From: Prosopocoilus inquinatus
Lineage: Eukaryota; Arthropoda; Insecta; Coleoptera; Lucanidae
Length of the DNA stretch: 64,000 nt
Assembly: GCA_036172665.1 (NCBI GenBank)
Contig: CM069871.1
Span: 61,688,713 to 61,752,712 of the forward strand
Direction: 5' to 3'
Made by a program: the position numbers and the translations under genes. Each line of letters starts with the position of its first letter. Within the stretch, counting starts at the first letter, position 1. This document shows positions 36,222-47,727 of the stretch, in pieces. A model generated the notes under the pieces. It was not told the origin of the DNA and did no database searches. It saw nothing but the letters and a program-made list of their open reading frames with translations.

Positions 36222-36440
36222 CCACAGGGAACAATATATTACGTGACGCCACAAGAACACTAGGCCGTATGTCCATATGTGCATGAAAGCTCGAGATTAA
36301 TTGCGAGAGCGACAACTGAACGAGGGGTTTAAATAACAATGCGCGAGAGAGAACGGTGTTTAATCTCTCAGCATGATATAACATTAAAATGCATCTCACA
36401 GTTGCATGCACGTTCCGAACGCCCGCACTGCTACCTATTG
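36222..36440 (-). repeat. Inverted-repeat partner of 39347-39545
   Basis: The reverse complement of this segment aligns along about 200 bp with 39347-39545. Shared strings include TTCCGAACGTGCA-type sequence, AGATTAAACACCGTTCTC and a TCGCTCTCGCA block. Outer edges (CACAGGGAACAATAT against CACGGTGACAATAT) also match. It lies outside the 36572-40764 element while its partner lies inside, so the two pairs overlap rather than nest. Confidence 0.7.
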
Positions 36441-37113
36441 ATTCTTTACTATGATCAAACCTAAGACAACATAATTTGAGGAAGCAGGAGCATTGATGAA
36501 TCATTAATTAATCATTAATTGCATTAATAATTGTTGGGTTGCCTTAAGTAATTAATTGATTATGTCTTTAAGGCTCAGTTTCCCAGTTCATGGTTAACCA
36601 CGCCGTTTCAGTCACCATAATTTGGGTTTAAGAGCGATCTTTCCGTCTAACGACCCACCGATTTTGTATTCCCCTTAAAAACTTTTCTCCCTCCACAAAA
36701 CTAATAGGGGAAGTGAATAGGCAAGGCGTCTCGTCTTCGTTATCACTTGGAGTGTTATTCAACAACTCATAAATATTTGTATGCGGTCTCATTATACTGA
36801 ATTATTAGGTCCGTATGATACGATGTTAATTTTTGTGTAAAATTTGTTACAGCAAGAGAGATAGGCTACCATAGTAAACGATAATTGGATGATTTCATAC
36901 ATTTTTGAATGAACATATAATTGTAAGATTTACAGAATGAAATTTGAGAGCCAAATTTAATGTAACAACTAAAGCGTAATAATTAATCTTTTAGGACAGT
37001 TTTTTGAGTCATAAATTAATATTTATTCCCATATAAACAATTATATCTACAATAATATACAGTGACCGCCAATAAGTTCGCACCACGTGGGATAATTCTT
37101 AAATATTCCTTTT

Positions 37114-39220
37114 ATGTCTAATAAGTTATACTTCAAGTACCACAATGAAGTTAGTGATGGTTGGGAAAAAACTGCAGATCATTTATTGAAGCAAGCAGCG
37201 ATTGAAGAAAGTGAATGTGCCGTAAGTAATGGAAACGTAGATAGCGATGGAACTCCACTTATATTAGTAGTTGTTGATGGCTGCTGGTCAAAACGATCAT
37301 ATAAAAATAATTATACTGCTTCCTCTGGATGTGCCGCTATCGTAGGATACCATACCGGAAAAGTATTATTTTTGGCAGTCAAAAATAAATACTGTTCCAT
37401 TTGTAACTGCATCAAAGATTCAAAAGTTATACCAGATCACGTTTGTTTCAAAAATTACGAAGGATCATCAGCTGTCATGGAAGCTGCAAGCTTGGTGGAA
37501 GGTTTTAAAGCAAGTGAAAAAATGTATGGTATCAGATATTCTCGTCTCATAGCTGATGGAGATAGTAGTACATACAGAAGAATATGGGACTCGCGGCCGT
37601 ACAAGTCACTGAGTGTCGAAAAAATTGAATGCCGTTATCATCTTCTTCGTAATTATTATAATAAACTAAAAACTGTTTCGACTGACACTAGATTTCCTCT
37701 GCAAGTAAGACAACTTATCAGTACTAACATTATGAAACTCAGAACTGCTGTAGTTTCTGCCATAAAGTTCCGAAAACAAAATAAGACACCGGAAAGTGCA
37801 AAATTACTGAAAAAGGACATTGACAACAGTTTCTATCATGTGTTTGGACAACATAAAGATTGTGATACATATTTGGGTAAAAAAGGAATGACCATGAAAA
37901 CTTTATTCCTTTCATAAAAGTTTGCCCTGAACTGTACTCGCGCTTGAATCTAATAACGTCTTATATATCTAACCACAGTAGAAGCTTAATCGAAGACATT
38001 GGTAGCAATATCGTAGAACAATTTCATTCCATACTAGCAAAGTTCATTGGTGGTAAAAGAGTCAATTTCAGTAAAAGGCGGTCATATTCTGCAAGATGTC
38101 ACGCGGTTGTCGTTTCATTTAATTCTAAGAAACCTTACAATGCTTTGCAAAGAACTGCATATGGAAAGAATCCAAACCGTTTAATAAAAAACCTGGAAAA
38201 TATCAGACAACGAAAAACAGAAATGCAGAGGAAGAGGCAACTATGTAAGGGAAAAAGTAAAAGAGGAAAACGTAGTAAACAGGTACACAGAATAACACAG
38301 AGTATGGAGAATCGTGTTTAACAACCGACTTAGACAGTACACTGTTGGGAATTGAAAAACAAAAAATTTTTAAAATTTTGCAACGGACTGATACTGAACG
38401 CTGTGATCTCGAAAGAAGTACAGTTCTTCAGGGAGAAAGTGGTTTTTGGCTGGAAGAACGTCAGAAGCTCCTAACAGCATCAATCTTTTATTCTGTATGC
38501 GTAAGAAGAAATCATACGGGTTGTGAATCTCTAGTCAAAGCTTTATTACATAATTCTTCTGTCAATTTTCCCTCGCTTCAACATGGAAAAAGATATGAAA
38601 AAATTGCATTGAAACAATTACAAGAACAAGAAAATGTAATTATAGAACCTAATGAACTCTTCGTGGATAACAAATATTGTTTTTTAGGTATTTACGTTTT
38701 ACGTTAATTTATCCAATTTTCATCGAATGTCTCCTTCTAATTTTTAGGTGCAATGCCAGATGGATTAATTGGAGACGACCTGATCGTAGAAATAAAGTGC
38801 CCTTATTCCATTTTTAAAAAGGACATAAATACTCCCATTTTAGAAAAAAAATGACCTTTAGGAAAGTAGGGTCCAATGCAGAACATATTGTAAATACTAA
38901 ACATAAGTGGTATTACCAAATTCAAGGACAATTACATGTCACTGGAAGACGCGGTTGCTTGTTTGGTGTTTGGACGGGTCTAAAAAAATATTATAAAAAC
39001 TGAATATATAAGTAGACGGAGTGATTTTTAGAGAAATAATATGGAAGAAAAATTAATAAATTTTTACATGGACTGTCTTTTACCTGAATTGGTTGATCCT
39101 AGACATACACGAAAACTACCTATTCGAAATCCTGATTATATTATACAAGCCCAACTTGAATTAAAAGCAAAAAAAGATTCTGAAGGCAGCAAGCAAGGAT
39201 GGAAGAGAAAACGTATATAA
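37114..39220 (+). pseudogene. Mutator-like transposase plus YqaJ-type nuclease gene, broken, with an intron
   Basis: The first frame (37114-37917) matches the Mutator-like transposase domain of many insect and cnidarian multi-copy proteins: GNVDSDGTPLILVVVDGCWS, KVLFLAVKNKYCSICNC and LIADGDSSTYRRIWDSRPY. After a frameshift near 37885 it continues (37920-38321) with SNIVEQFHSILAKFIGGKR. A YqaJ/lambda-exonuclease domain follows from 38440: FWLEERQKLLTASIF, then NKYCFLG interrupted by a 60-bp intron (38688-38747, GTATTT..TTTTTAG), then AMPDGLIGDDLIVEIKCPYS. The last carries the PD..ExK-type catalytic Asp, Glu and Lys. Frameshifts near 38850 and 39020 break the rest. It ends WKRKRI at 39220. The N-terminus of the family seems to be missing. 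Confidence 0.75.
38688..38747 (+). other. Intron of 60 bp inside the YqaJ domain
   Basis: Donor TTTTTAG|GTATTT and acceptor TTCTAATTTTTAG|GTGCAATG. Removing it restores the reading frame across FLG/AMPDG, exactly where the YqaJ motif needs to be continuous. The size is typical for a short insect intron. Confidence 0.75.
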
Positions 39221-39346
39221 ATAGAAGTAAATATTTCACGTACCACCAATGATACCACACAATTCTATTTTTAACTTGCAAGTAGTTGACAGTACTTTCT
39301 TTATTATGTAATTACGATACGGGATTAACAGGTAATCAAACGACGT

Positions 39347-39545
39347 GTTCCGAACGTGCACACAACTGTAAGAAATACCTTAAGGTGCTAATTGAAAGAT
39401 TAAACACCGTTCTCACTCGTGCATTGATGTTTTGCCTCCCTGCATTAAGCTATCGCTCTCGCACATTGATCTTAGGCTTGGCTACACATACCAACACACA
39501 GCCGAGTGCTCTGGTTACATCTCCTGTTATATTGTCACCGTGAGT
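39347..39545 (+). repeat. Inverted-repeat partner of 36222-36440
   Basis: See 36222-36440. The copy lies just downstream of the YqaJ gene and inside the TAA-flanked element. It contains AGATTAAACACCGTTCTCAC and ends CCTGTTATATTGTCACCGTG. Together the two copies bracket the gene closely, as terminal repeats of an older element might. Confidence 0.7.
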
Positions 39546-41172
39546 ATAGTTAATAAATTCAACTCTTGATCCAGCAGCCAATCTTTTCTTTATTTTCGTA
39601 AAAAATAAAGCATAAATTTGTGCCATCTTATAATAAGATAGATAGATAATAAGGCGTTTCTTAAAGTTTTACGTAACATTTTACCAGCAAATGTGTACCT
39701 ATCATTTTAATATGTAACAGTATGTAAAAAAAAATTATACGACTACAATAAATGTAAACAAAGGTAATTGAAAATTTTACACCTACTCGGTATAAATTCC
39801 GTCATAGCTTATTATACATGTGTAAGAGTAATTCATATTTACAGTTTGATGCAACAAATAATAAAAATAAAGGCGTTCCATTACGTTACATTTTTTTTCT
39901 GTGGTGTTTGCCAATTAATTACATATTTGCAAGTACTTTCAGAATGCTACGAATATTTTTTTTTTCATTTCACCCCCTAGTATAAACAGTTTTTGCTGAT
40001 TTGAACCAATTCGTATTTCTAATAATAACGCAATTCGCACTAATCTTTATTTCAGAACAAAACTATGATATTCAATAAGACCTTTATTGAATTAAGATTT
40101 AGATTTCTAATCAGATACAAATTTGTAGTAAAATAAAACTAGTCTAAAGTTTTAAAACTCGTTTATTCTATCGATATCTGTAAGAAATATAAACACAAAC
40201 ATAACATGCTTGTAAAGTGGATCCCTTAATTTTTTGCTGTTTCTGTGTCACTTCAATACTACGTTTGTACTCGTCTCTCCAAGAAAGGAGAAGGGATTGC
40301 CTCGATTTCTGTTCCTTCAGATTTGATGAATTTTCATTGTTTGCGGGATTTCATGTAGCGACCACAATTATTTATGAAAGTACCTAACAATTAACGTACT
40401 TATAGAAAAATGTCTGTTCTACAAAACGTCTGTTTTACATTTTTATTATTTTAATTAGAAGTACGAGAAAATAAATGTTAAAAATAAGGTATAAAATGCA
40501 GAAATTTCTTAATTAATATTGGCAAAATCAGAAACAAAATCAATTTTCTAAAACAGACGTTTTGTAGTTCAGCATGTCCTAAAGAAGTACGTTTTTTTCT
40601 TTTCGGATTATCTTTCATATTAAAGGCGCTACGTGCAATCCCGTTTCGCAAAAATGCATTGGTTTTGCCCTGTACCGAAACGGAAAGATCGCTCTTAAAT
40701 TCTACAGGAAGTTGCGGTGACTGAAATATCTTGGTGTAATAACCATTAACTGAAAAAACGGGTCTAAGATTTATTCAGTTAAAACGATCCATTTGCTTAA
40801 CGCTCTTTGTTTCCAAAAGAATAAAACAATAACACTTCCCGGATGTTTGATATTAAAAGTACTTTCTTTTTTATTGGGTCATCCAAAAAAATTGGCATAG
40901 ATAAAAATTACAACAAACAACAATTTGGTTTAACTTTTACCGTCTTCTCGAGAGATTCGCAAACTTTCTTTGATTTACTACCCTCTTTGACAAGATAAGG
41001 ATAGGGATTGATAAGGCAGTCAATTTTTTTTTATTTGTTCGTAAAATCCCTTGCCGTAATATCCCGCCCCCTTCTAGATGTCTACAATACTATTCCGCTT
41101 TTTCTTACATACATTTCATAAAGACCTACAAAATTCAAACGGATTCCATGAGATTAGCAACTAGATAAAAAT

Positions 41173-41287
41173 TTTATTTATTTTTCCGTGAAAAAATTCA
41201 ACGCAGGAGAAGTCTCGAGTCATTATAAAATTATAGTGACTCAAGGCTTCTCCTCCGTTGAATTTTTCCACGAAATAAAAAAATAAA
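41173..41287. repeat. Palindrome, about 56-bp arms, 2-nt loop
   Basis: The left arm ends GAGTCATTATAA and the right arm starts TTATAGTGACTC. Both contain AATTCAACG and GGAGAAG / CTTCTCC. About 7 mismatches in 56 positions, so it is older than the palindromes at 2.0 and 21.9 kb, or it is a MITE. Confidence 0.85.
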
Positions 41288-41458
41288 AAAAAGATCTATA
41301 AAATGCTAGAGACAAATTTGAAAATGAAAAAAAAACAAATTTTTTTGAATATTCAGTGGCAAGCATTTAAAACAATATGTCTCGGTGAACTCAACTCACA
41401 ACTTAACTAATAAGGGACACGTATTGACCAAGAAAAGTAATTTAATTACACATGATGG

Positions 41459-42074
41459 TAGTGTCCGACCGAAACCGATTTTCTCGCTGAAACCGAAACC
41501 GAAACCGAATTTCGGAAAATGTCTCAGTTTCGGCCGAAACCGAAACCGAATCTTATTCGAAGTAAGTTAGAGATAGTTTAACTAAAGTCAAAATTAATAG
41601 TTTCATTTATTAATAACTGAAATTAAATAAATTTATAGTGTAAGACAAAACCAAAAACAATTTAAAATTTTCGTTTCTACCAGATTTTTACAAAAGACAA
41701 AATTCAAATGCGTAACTTATTAAAATTGAATTTAGGTCAGAATCAAAAACTTTGGTATTTTAGAGATTTCACGTCGTGCAAAGCAAATTTACTTTATAAT
41801 TAAAAATTTTGTTGTAAAGATTGCCTTAATATTACGGTCTGCCTTCTCAAACTGGGGAATTTTGAATCAACTTTTGAATTGGGATCGGTCATGTTTCAAT
41901 TATGCGGTCAAATATGAGTTAATATGCATTTAAAGCAGAAAAAAGAAAACAAATGTAGTTTCGGTTGTAGCCGAAGGTTCAGCTGTTTTCTGGCCGAAAC
42001 CGAAACTTTGACCGAATCACGAAATTGTGGCCGAAACCGGCCGAAACCGAAACCGAATATTCGGTCGGACACTA
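41459..42074. mobile_element. hAT-type MITE with CCGAAA subterminal repeats (616 bp)
   Basis: The left end TAGTGTCCGACCGAAA and right end TTCGGTCGGACACTA are inverted repeats. The 8-bp duplication is CATGATGG (41451-41458) against CATAATGG (42075-42082), 7 of 8 identical. Both subterminal regions carry runs of CCGAAA in inverted orientation (TTTCGG on the other strand), as transposase-binding arrays in hAT elements often do. The interior is AT-rich, with no gene. Confidence 0.9.
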
Positions 42075-42977
42075 CATAATGGTACATTCTTAATGTGTTT
42101 AGAACAGAGACAGTACTGTAAACCTAAGTAACGGTAAGATAACGAAATTAGCTGTTGGCAGTGACTCATTGAGGCTTGCACGAATCGAGAACATCGTGGT
42201 GACATCAGCAGAAACCAACCGGGTATAAAATGACATAAAGGAGCCCCAATAGCGTTAACGGACGAATGTGAACGCAATTTAATCTCTCCGTCGAAATAAC
42301 AACTCGCAAAAAACTATACTTAGTTAAATGCAGGCGTGGGCCTAAAACGAAGAAATTTGAGTGCAATTGCCAAGTAAGAGAAAGAGGGAAAATTAAGTTT
42401 AATATTTAATAGTAGTGGTGCGAAGGAGTGAAATACCGTGGTACTAAACTGCGTATGTATTAAATTATGAATACCGTGTCAAAATTTTACGTATTACATA
42501 AAAAGCTTATTACACTTGGCGTGTTCAGGATTTGTGAATTCTGAATTTGTTAAAATTATACATTAAAGGCGTCTCTAGTTTTTAAAATCAATTGACTATG
42601 AGATTCAAATGAAAACTTAGAAAGGAACGTATTTGTTTTTAATTAAATAAAGTACAGTGAAACTTCTCTAACTCGAACTTCTTTAATTCGAAATATTCTC
42701 TAAATCGAATTTCTTGCGAACAATAAAGTTTTTCAACAGTTTCTTCTAGTAATTTTATCTCCGCAAGTCGAATTTCTATTGCTCGAATATTTCTATTGCT
42801 CGAACTGATATTTAACGTGAAGCCAAGCCTAATTTGGAATTTTTAGGGGATTTACCAATTTTCATACGATGAAGACAAGTAAGAAATTTGCGTTGGAAGC
42901 ATAGTTTCTTGGCACGTTTAGTGGAGTGAAGCTGAGTGGTGCAAATTCACACAGGATTTGTTCATGTAAAAGTAAAA

Positions 42978-44512
42978 ATGCCGAAGCCAAATTTAAAGTG
43001 TTTAACTCTGAAGGAAAAATTGAAATTAATTGCTGAGGTAGAAAAAGGCGAAAAAAAAAAGAAAGATATTGCAGAACAATTTGGGATTCCCCCTAACACA
43101 TTATCGACCATTTTAAAAAACAAGGACAAACTTTTAGGAAAAAGTTATTATGATTTTAACAGCAAACGAAAAAGACTTACAACTTGTGTCAATAATGATA
43201 TTAACGAAGCTCTGCTTAAGTGGGTTACTAGCGCAAGTGATAAAAATCTTCCCTTCTCAGGAACCTTAATTAGAGAAAAAACTAAAGAATTTGCTGCTGC
43301 ATTAGGACGTGAAGATTTTTCAGCTAGCATAGGATGGTTAGATAAGTTTAAGAAAAGGCATAATATCGTACAAATGTCGGTGTGTGGTGAAAGTGCTTCT
43401 GCAGATTTGCAATATAGTGAAGATTGGCAAAAAAATGTTTTAGGGCCATTTGCACCACTTTCAGTTAAAATTTAAGGTCCACTTAACTCCATAGAAACGT
43501 TTGTTACAATAATTATTTCTATGGAGTTAAGTGGAGCTTAAATTTTAACTGAAAGTGGTGCAAATGGCCCTTACACAATTTAATCTCAGACAATACGATA
43601 AAAATGACATTTATAATGCAGATGAGACGGGAGTTTTTTTTTGTTTACCCAACAAAACACTAGTATTTAAAGGTCAAAAATGTTTTGGTGGCAAAAATAG
43701 TAAGGAGCGAATTACAGTTATGGTCGGAAGCAATACGACTGGATCCGAAAAATTGAAATTGCTTGTTATTGGTTAGGTCGAAAAATCCTCGTTGTTTTAA
43801 GGGCATAAAATCACTCGATGTGGATTACGAGTACAACAAAAAAGCGTGGATGACGAGTGAAATTTATGAGAAGTGGCTCCTGAAACTGGATAAAAAGTTT
43901 GCTGCCCAGAATAGGAAAATTCTACTGTTTGTAGATAATTGTCCCGCACACCCCAAGAATGTAGAAACGAAACTAAAAAATATTAAACTAGAATATTTTT
44001 CTCCTGTTTTACAACCAATGAACCAGGGGATTATTAAAAATCTTAAGCAGCATTACAGAAAACGAATTGTAATGAAAGTAGCCCATATGGAAGAGGCAAC
44101 ACCTACAACTGTATCGCTACTTGATGCAATTAGGTACCTAAATAAAACATGGAATCTCAATGTAAAAGAAGAAACAATTGCCAGTTGTTTCAAAAAAGCA
44201 GGCTTTGCTAAGGAGGAATTGGTGCAGGATACTTGTGACTGGGATGAAGATGATTATCTTTCACTGTCTGAATTAAAAACATTATGGGCCTCATACAAAA
44301 CTGCAATTAACATGGATGATGTTACATTTGAAGAATACGTTAACATTGATGATGGTGTGCATACAATGGGTTTCCCATCAGACGAAGACAATTTTGAAAG
44401 CGTCATTGAAAATATTGCTCCAAATCAACCTCAGACGAGGATGAAAGTGAGGGTGAAATTACTGTCGCCATACCTACGTTTGACCAAGCGTATTCTGCTA
44501 TTGAAAACCTAA
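42978..44512 (+). pseudogene. Tigger/pogo transposase pseudogene
   Basis: The start is taken at the ATG of 42978 (MPKPNLKCLTLKEKLKLIAE), where the CENP-B-type HTH begins (DIAEQFGIPPNTLSTILKNK). A second HTH follows (SGTLIREKTKEFAAALG..FSASIGWLDKFKKRHNI). The DDE domain is split by the fold-back insertion at 43443-43570. First Asp is in IYNADETGVFF, second in LLFVDNCPAHP. The third, usually QPMDQG, reads QPMNQG (about 44020), so a catalytic Asp is lost. There is an extra base near 43775 (GGTTAGG) and a frame change near 44435, after which an acidic tail SDEDESEGEITVAIPTF is readable. Confidence 0.9.
43443..43570. mobile_element. 128-bp fold-back MITE inserted in the Tigger transposase, TTA duplication
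   Basis: Arms 43443-43497 and 43516-43570 (55 bp, one mismatch) enclose an 18-nt loop. TTA flanks it on both sides (43440-43442 and 43571-43573). The GGGCC end and TTA duplication fit PIF/Harbinger MITEs. It sits between the motifs YSEDWQKNVL and DIYNADETG of the transposase. Confidence 0.85.
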
Positions 44513-44514
44513 GA

Positions 44515-46502
44515 TATACCGGCTGTTTCAAATTGGGTGTGCACTGAAGGGATCTCCTAAACCGTAAGAGATACAAATTCGGTTAAATGGAAGAAAAGTT
44601 GCACAAATCAATGCCTAATTCGTATCCATTGAGAGAATGATTTTTTTCTTATTTCTTCTTGAGATATTAATGAAAATGTGAAAAAATCGATTTTCTTTTT
44701 CTCTCTGTATCTCTTTTATTATACTTAATTTTGAAATTCTGATTTAACTTTCTGTAGGCACTTTTTGATTCTGCTTCGAATAGAGGTAGCAGAATTTAAG
44801 TCAAACGTTTCGTCTTTCCACGACCATCATCAGTTTCGATTTTTTAAATACAACTTATGTCTTTTTATTGTTCTATTCGATAGCATTTTTTCTCCTGATT
44901 GTAACGGTATATCACACTTAATAGTTGATATTAATCTGAAGCTTAAATAATACAGACTTTTATGTGAAAATTTTATTTAATACATAATTTCAAATTTTTA
45001 GTTCATTTTCTTAGCTATAGTGTAAATTATATTTATGTATGGTTATTTTAATAATGCACTGAACTTACGAAAATGAATTTTTACCGAAAAATATCTAGTG
45101 GTTCTAATATAACTTGCTAGATCAGTATCTCAGCTTTAGTATAGGAATGAAAAAGCCTAGTTTTTAATTTTGACTCGCACTATTGGATTAAAAGAAAAAG
45201 TGAATACTAATTATACTAAAAATATTTAGTTATTACTGAATAGTGCCTGCTACAAATACATTGGCAGTTAAAACGAATATTTTTGTAACAAATTTGAAAT
45301 ATACTTTCTATACCAATGTATTTTTTTTTAATTTCTTTAGCACTCAGTGGCTCTCAACACTTGACTATCTTTATTTTTTTTTAAATATGGTTAAGTTCAC
45401 TCGTTTTAACCAGTTGAAGTTTGGCACGGTATATCGGGACCACCATCCATAATTTAAACAGGATAAAATAGGCTTTATATTTTGGACATTGAAACAGTGA
45501 CTAGCATTAAGATAAATAATAAGGAGGAACTAAGAAGGCGAATATTAGATTCTTACAGAAATGTTTCGCGAATTCATGTTCGACACGCTAGACAACACAT
45601 AGGATTAAGAACGAATCTGTGTCTTGAAAGCAGTGGAGGACATTTCGAAGATTTACTTTAATTTATTTATTTCACTTTATTTATTTCACAGAGTCATTTT
45701 CTTCGTGTATAATTTTTATTCAACTTATCTATTCTGTTCTTGTAATTTAATATGTTTATACTGATGTTTATTTGGTTTGTGTTAACCACCTCATATCATT
45801 TAGTCAATATTTATTGACTTTTCCTCTTCCGACAACTGAATGTTGTTGCTAATACTTAACAAATAAAAAAAGAGGTTAGGAATAAATTTACTTATTAAGA
45901 AAAACATGACAAAACGATATCAGTTTTTTTGTCATATTCCAACTTTACTTGAAAAAAAGGTATTAAGTATTACACTCACTGAAATCAAAAGAAAAAAATG
46001 CTTTCGTCTAGAATAATAAAAACATAAGAAAAGGAACAAAAAATTTGAAATTACGTATTAAATAAAATTTTCATATAAAATCTGAATTATTTAAGCTTCA
46101 AATTAATATCAACTATTAAATGTGATATATCATTGTAATCGAATAGAACAATAAAAAAATAAGTTGTATTTAAAAAATCGAAACTGATGATGGTCGTGGG
46201 AAGACGAAACGTTTGACTTCAATTCTATTACTCTTATTCGAAGTAGAATCAAAAAGTGCCTGTAGAAAGTTAAATCAGAATTTCAAAATTAAGTATAATA
46301 AAAGAGATACAGAGAGAAAAAGAAAATCGATTTTTTCACATTTTCATTAATATCTCAAGAAGAAATAAGAAAAAAATCATTCTCTCAATGGATACGAATT
46401 AGGCATTGATTTGTGCAACTTTTCTTCCATTTAACCGAATTTGTATCTCTTACGGTTTAGGAGATCCCTTCAGTGCACACCCAATTTGAAACAGCCGGTA
46501 TA
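44515..46502. mobile_element. Long-TIR IS630-type element, 2.0 kb, about 500-bp TIRs
   Basis: The left TATACCGGCTGTTTCAAATT and right AATTTGAAACAGCCGGTATA are perfect inverted ends. Similarity continues for about 500 bp each side (44515 to about 45018, and about 46005 to 46502) at over 90% identity by eye, far higher than in the 24.7-kb element. The 1-kb centre keeps the last codons of an IS630-type transposase (45485-45661). It is inserted at the end of the Tigger coding region. Confidence 0.88.
45485..45661 (+). pseudogene. C-terminal remnant of an IS630-type transposase
   Basis: An open 58-codon frame ends with stop TAA at 45659-45661. It contains NNKEELRRRILDSYRNVS and ends LCLESSGGHFEDLL. 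The family ends with the same pattern: a helix after EELRRRI, then a basic stretch and GGHFEHLL. The catalytic domain upstream is deleted. There is no ATG, so it is a remnant, not a gene. It identifies the surrounding long-TIR element as an internally deleted IS630/mariner-type transposon. Confidence 0.7.
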
Positions 46503-46508
46503 TGTATA

Positions 46509-47727
46509 TATACCGGTTGGAAAGTTTCAAACCCAAACATAGTAAACTTGTATTGAAAACTATGTGAAACTGTGAATTGCTGCTCGCCGTTTGAAGATAC
46601 AAAAATGGCAATGGTATTAAAGAAAAGAGAAAATTATGGACAGTATCATGGCGTTAAAATTATTCTTAAATATTAATACTTTCGGAATATAAATAAAATG
46701 TTCAAATTTTAAACGAAAAATTTAGTCGCCTATGTCAGGTTTGAAACTTTCAGTTGTTTCAATTAATGGAAAATAATTTATACGTCAGTCAAAAAGTATT
46801 ATGAATTATTGTACAGAGCAAATAATAAGTAGGTACTTTTGTCGTTTAAGTTATAACAATTCTTTCTTTATTACAATGATAATTGTATTCTACGTCATTG
46901 CATACAAAAATACTGTTGTTTCTGATACTATCAATAAACTTGAAATGATGCCATGGGCAATCAATACCGACACATGTCGGTACTAAATCAGTTTTAAATT
47001 CAATTGTACTAAGAATTTAATAAGTTTCACACTGTTCAAGAATAAGTAACACACAACTGTAAAGAGTATTAAAAAAAATGTCAATTCCACAAATCCAGTT
47101 GCCATCAACATTGTATTGAAATTAACAAGAATAGTAGGAAAGTATTTTGTAACGCAATGCAGGAGCAAAGAAATAAATCCTAACAGTTTTTCATCGTCAG
47201 TCTGCTACACAGATGAATGAAATTTTATTTTGAATAAGAAGCATATTGTACAAAATTCTGGTTATTGAATTGCAAACTTCAAATCTGACATACTACACAG
47301 AAAAAAAGTTGTAGTAAAAATGGAGACAGAAACAAATTGTAGGAGATATTCGTAGGATTGTAGGAATTGTTCATACAATTGTGAGGCAGGACTCTATTCT
47401 TATCGTAAAATTTATTACAATTCTTCTAATATTTGCTATAATTTGTGTCTGTCTCCATTTTTACTACAATTGTGTTACTTTTTACTACTCATTTTTTTCT
47501 GTGTAAGGCGACTACATTTTTCAGTAGAAATTTAAAAATTTAATTTCTATTTCAAAAGTATTAACATAATCGGAATAATTTGAACACGATAACGTTGGCC
47601 TTAATTTTATCTTTCATTTAATACCATTACAATTTTTGTATCTTTAAATGGCGAGCAGTACTCTACAGAAACGTAGTTCTCGATGAAACTTTGCTATGTT
47701 CGGGTTTGAAACTTTCCACCCGGTATA
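46509..47727. mobile_element. TIR element, 1.2 kb, about 225-bp diverged TIRs
   Basis: The left TATACCGGTTGGAAAGTTTC and right GAAACTTTCCACCCGGTATA pair, and the similarity runs inward for about 225 bp (for example AGATACAAAAAT and TAGTCGCC blocks) at about 75-80%. It starts 6 bp after the end of the 44515-46502 element and shares the TATACCGG terminus. A fold-back element is nested at 47294-47515. No transposase is seen. Confidence 0.8.
47294..47515. mobile_element. 222-bp fold-back element nested in the 46509-47727 element
   Basis: The ends are TACACAGAAAAAAA and TTTTTTTCTGTGTA. Both arms contain AGTAAAAATGGAGACAGA or its complement. The right arm has about 23 bp more than the left. It interrupts the right TIR of the host element just inside TAGTCGCCTTA. 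Confidence 0.75.

Larger units (their letters stand above)
36572..40764. mobile_element. 4.2-kb TIR element with TAA duplications, carrying a transposase/YqaJ gene
   Basis: The left end GGCTCAGTTTCCCAGTTCAT and right end (reverse complement starting GACCCGTTTTTTCAGTTAAT) match for about 75-85 bp inward, including GTTTCAGTCACC and TTTAAGAGCGATCTTTCCG. TAA lies on both sides (36569-36571 and 40765-40767). TWA duplication is typical of PIF/Harbinger-related elements. The only gene found is the one at 37114-39220. From 39546 to 40677 I see nothing coding. Confidence 0.7.

Noticed and set aside
43443..43570. Template-switch palindrome, like those at 2.0 and 21.9 kb
   Set aside because: Here TTA duplications and a GGGCC end are present, so a PIF/Harbinger MITE explains it better.
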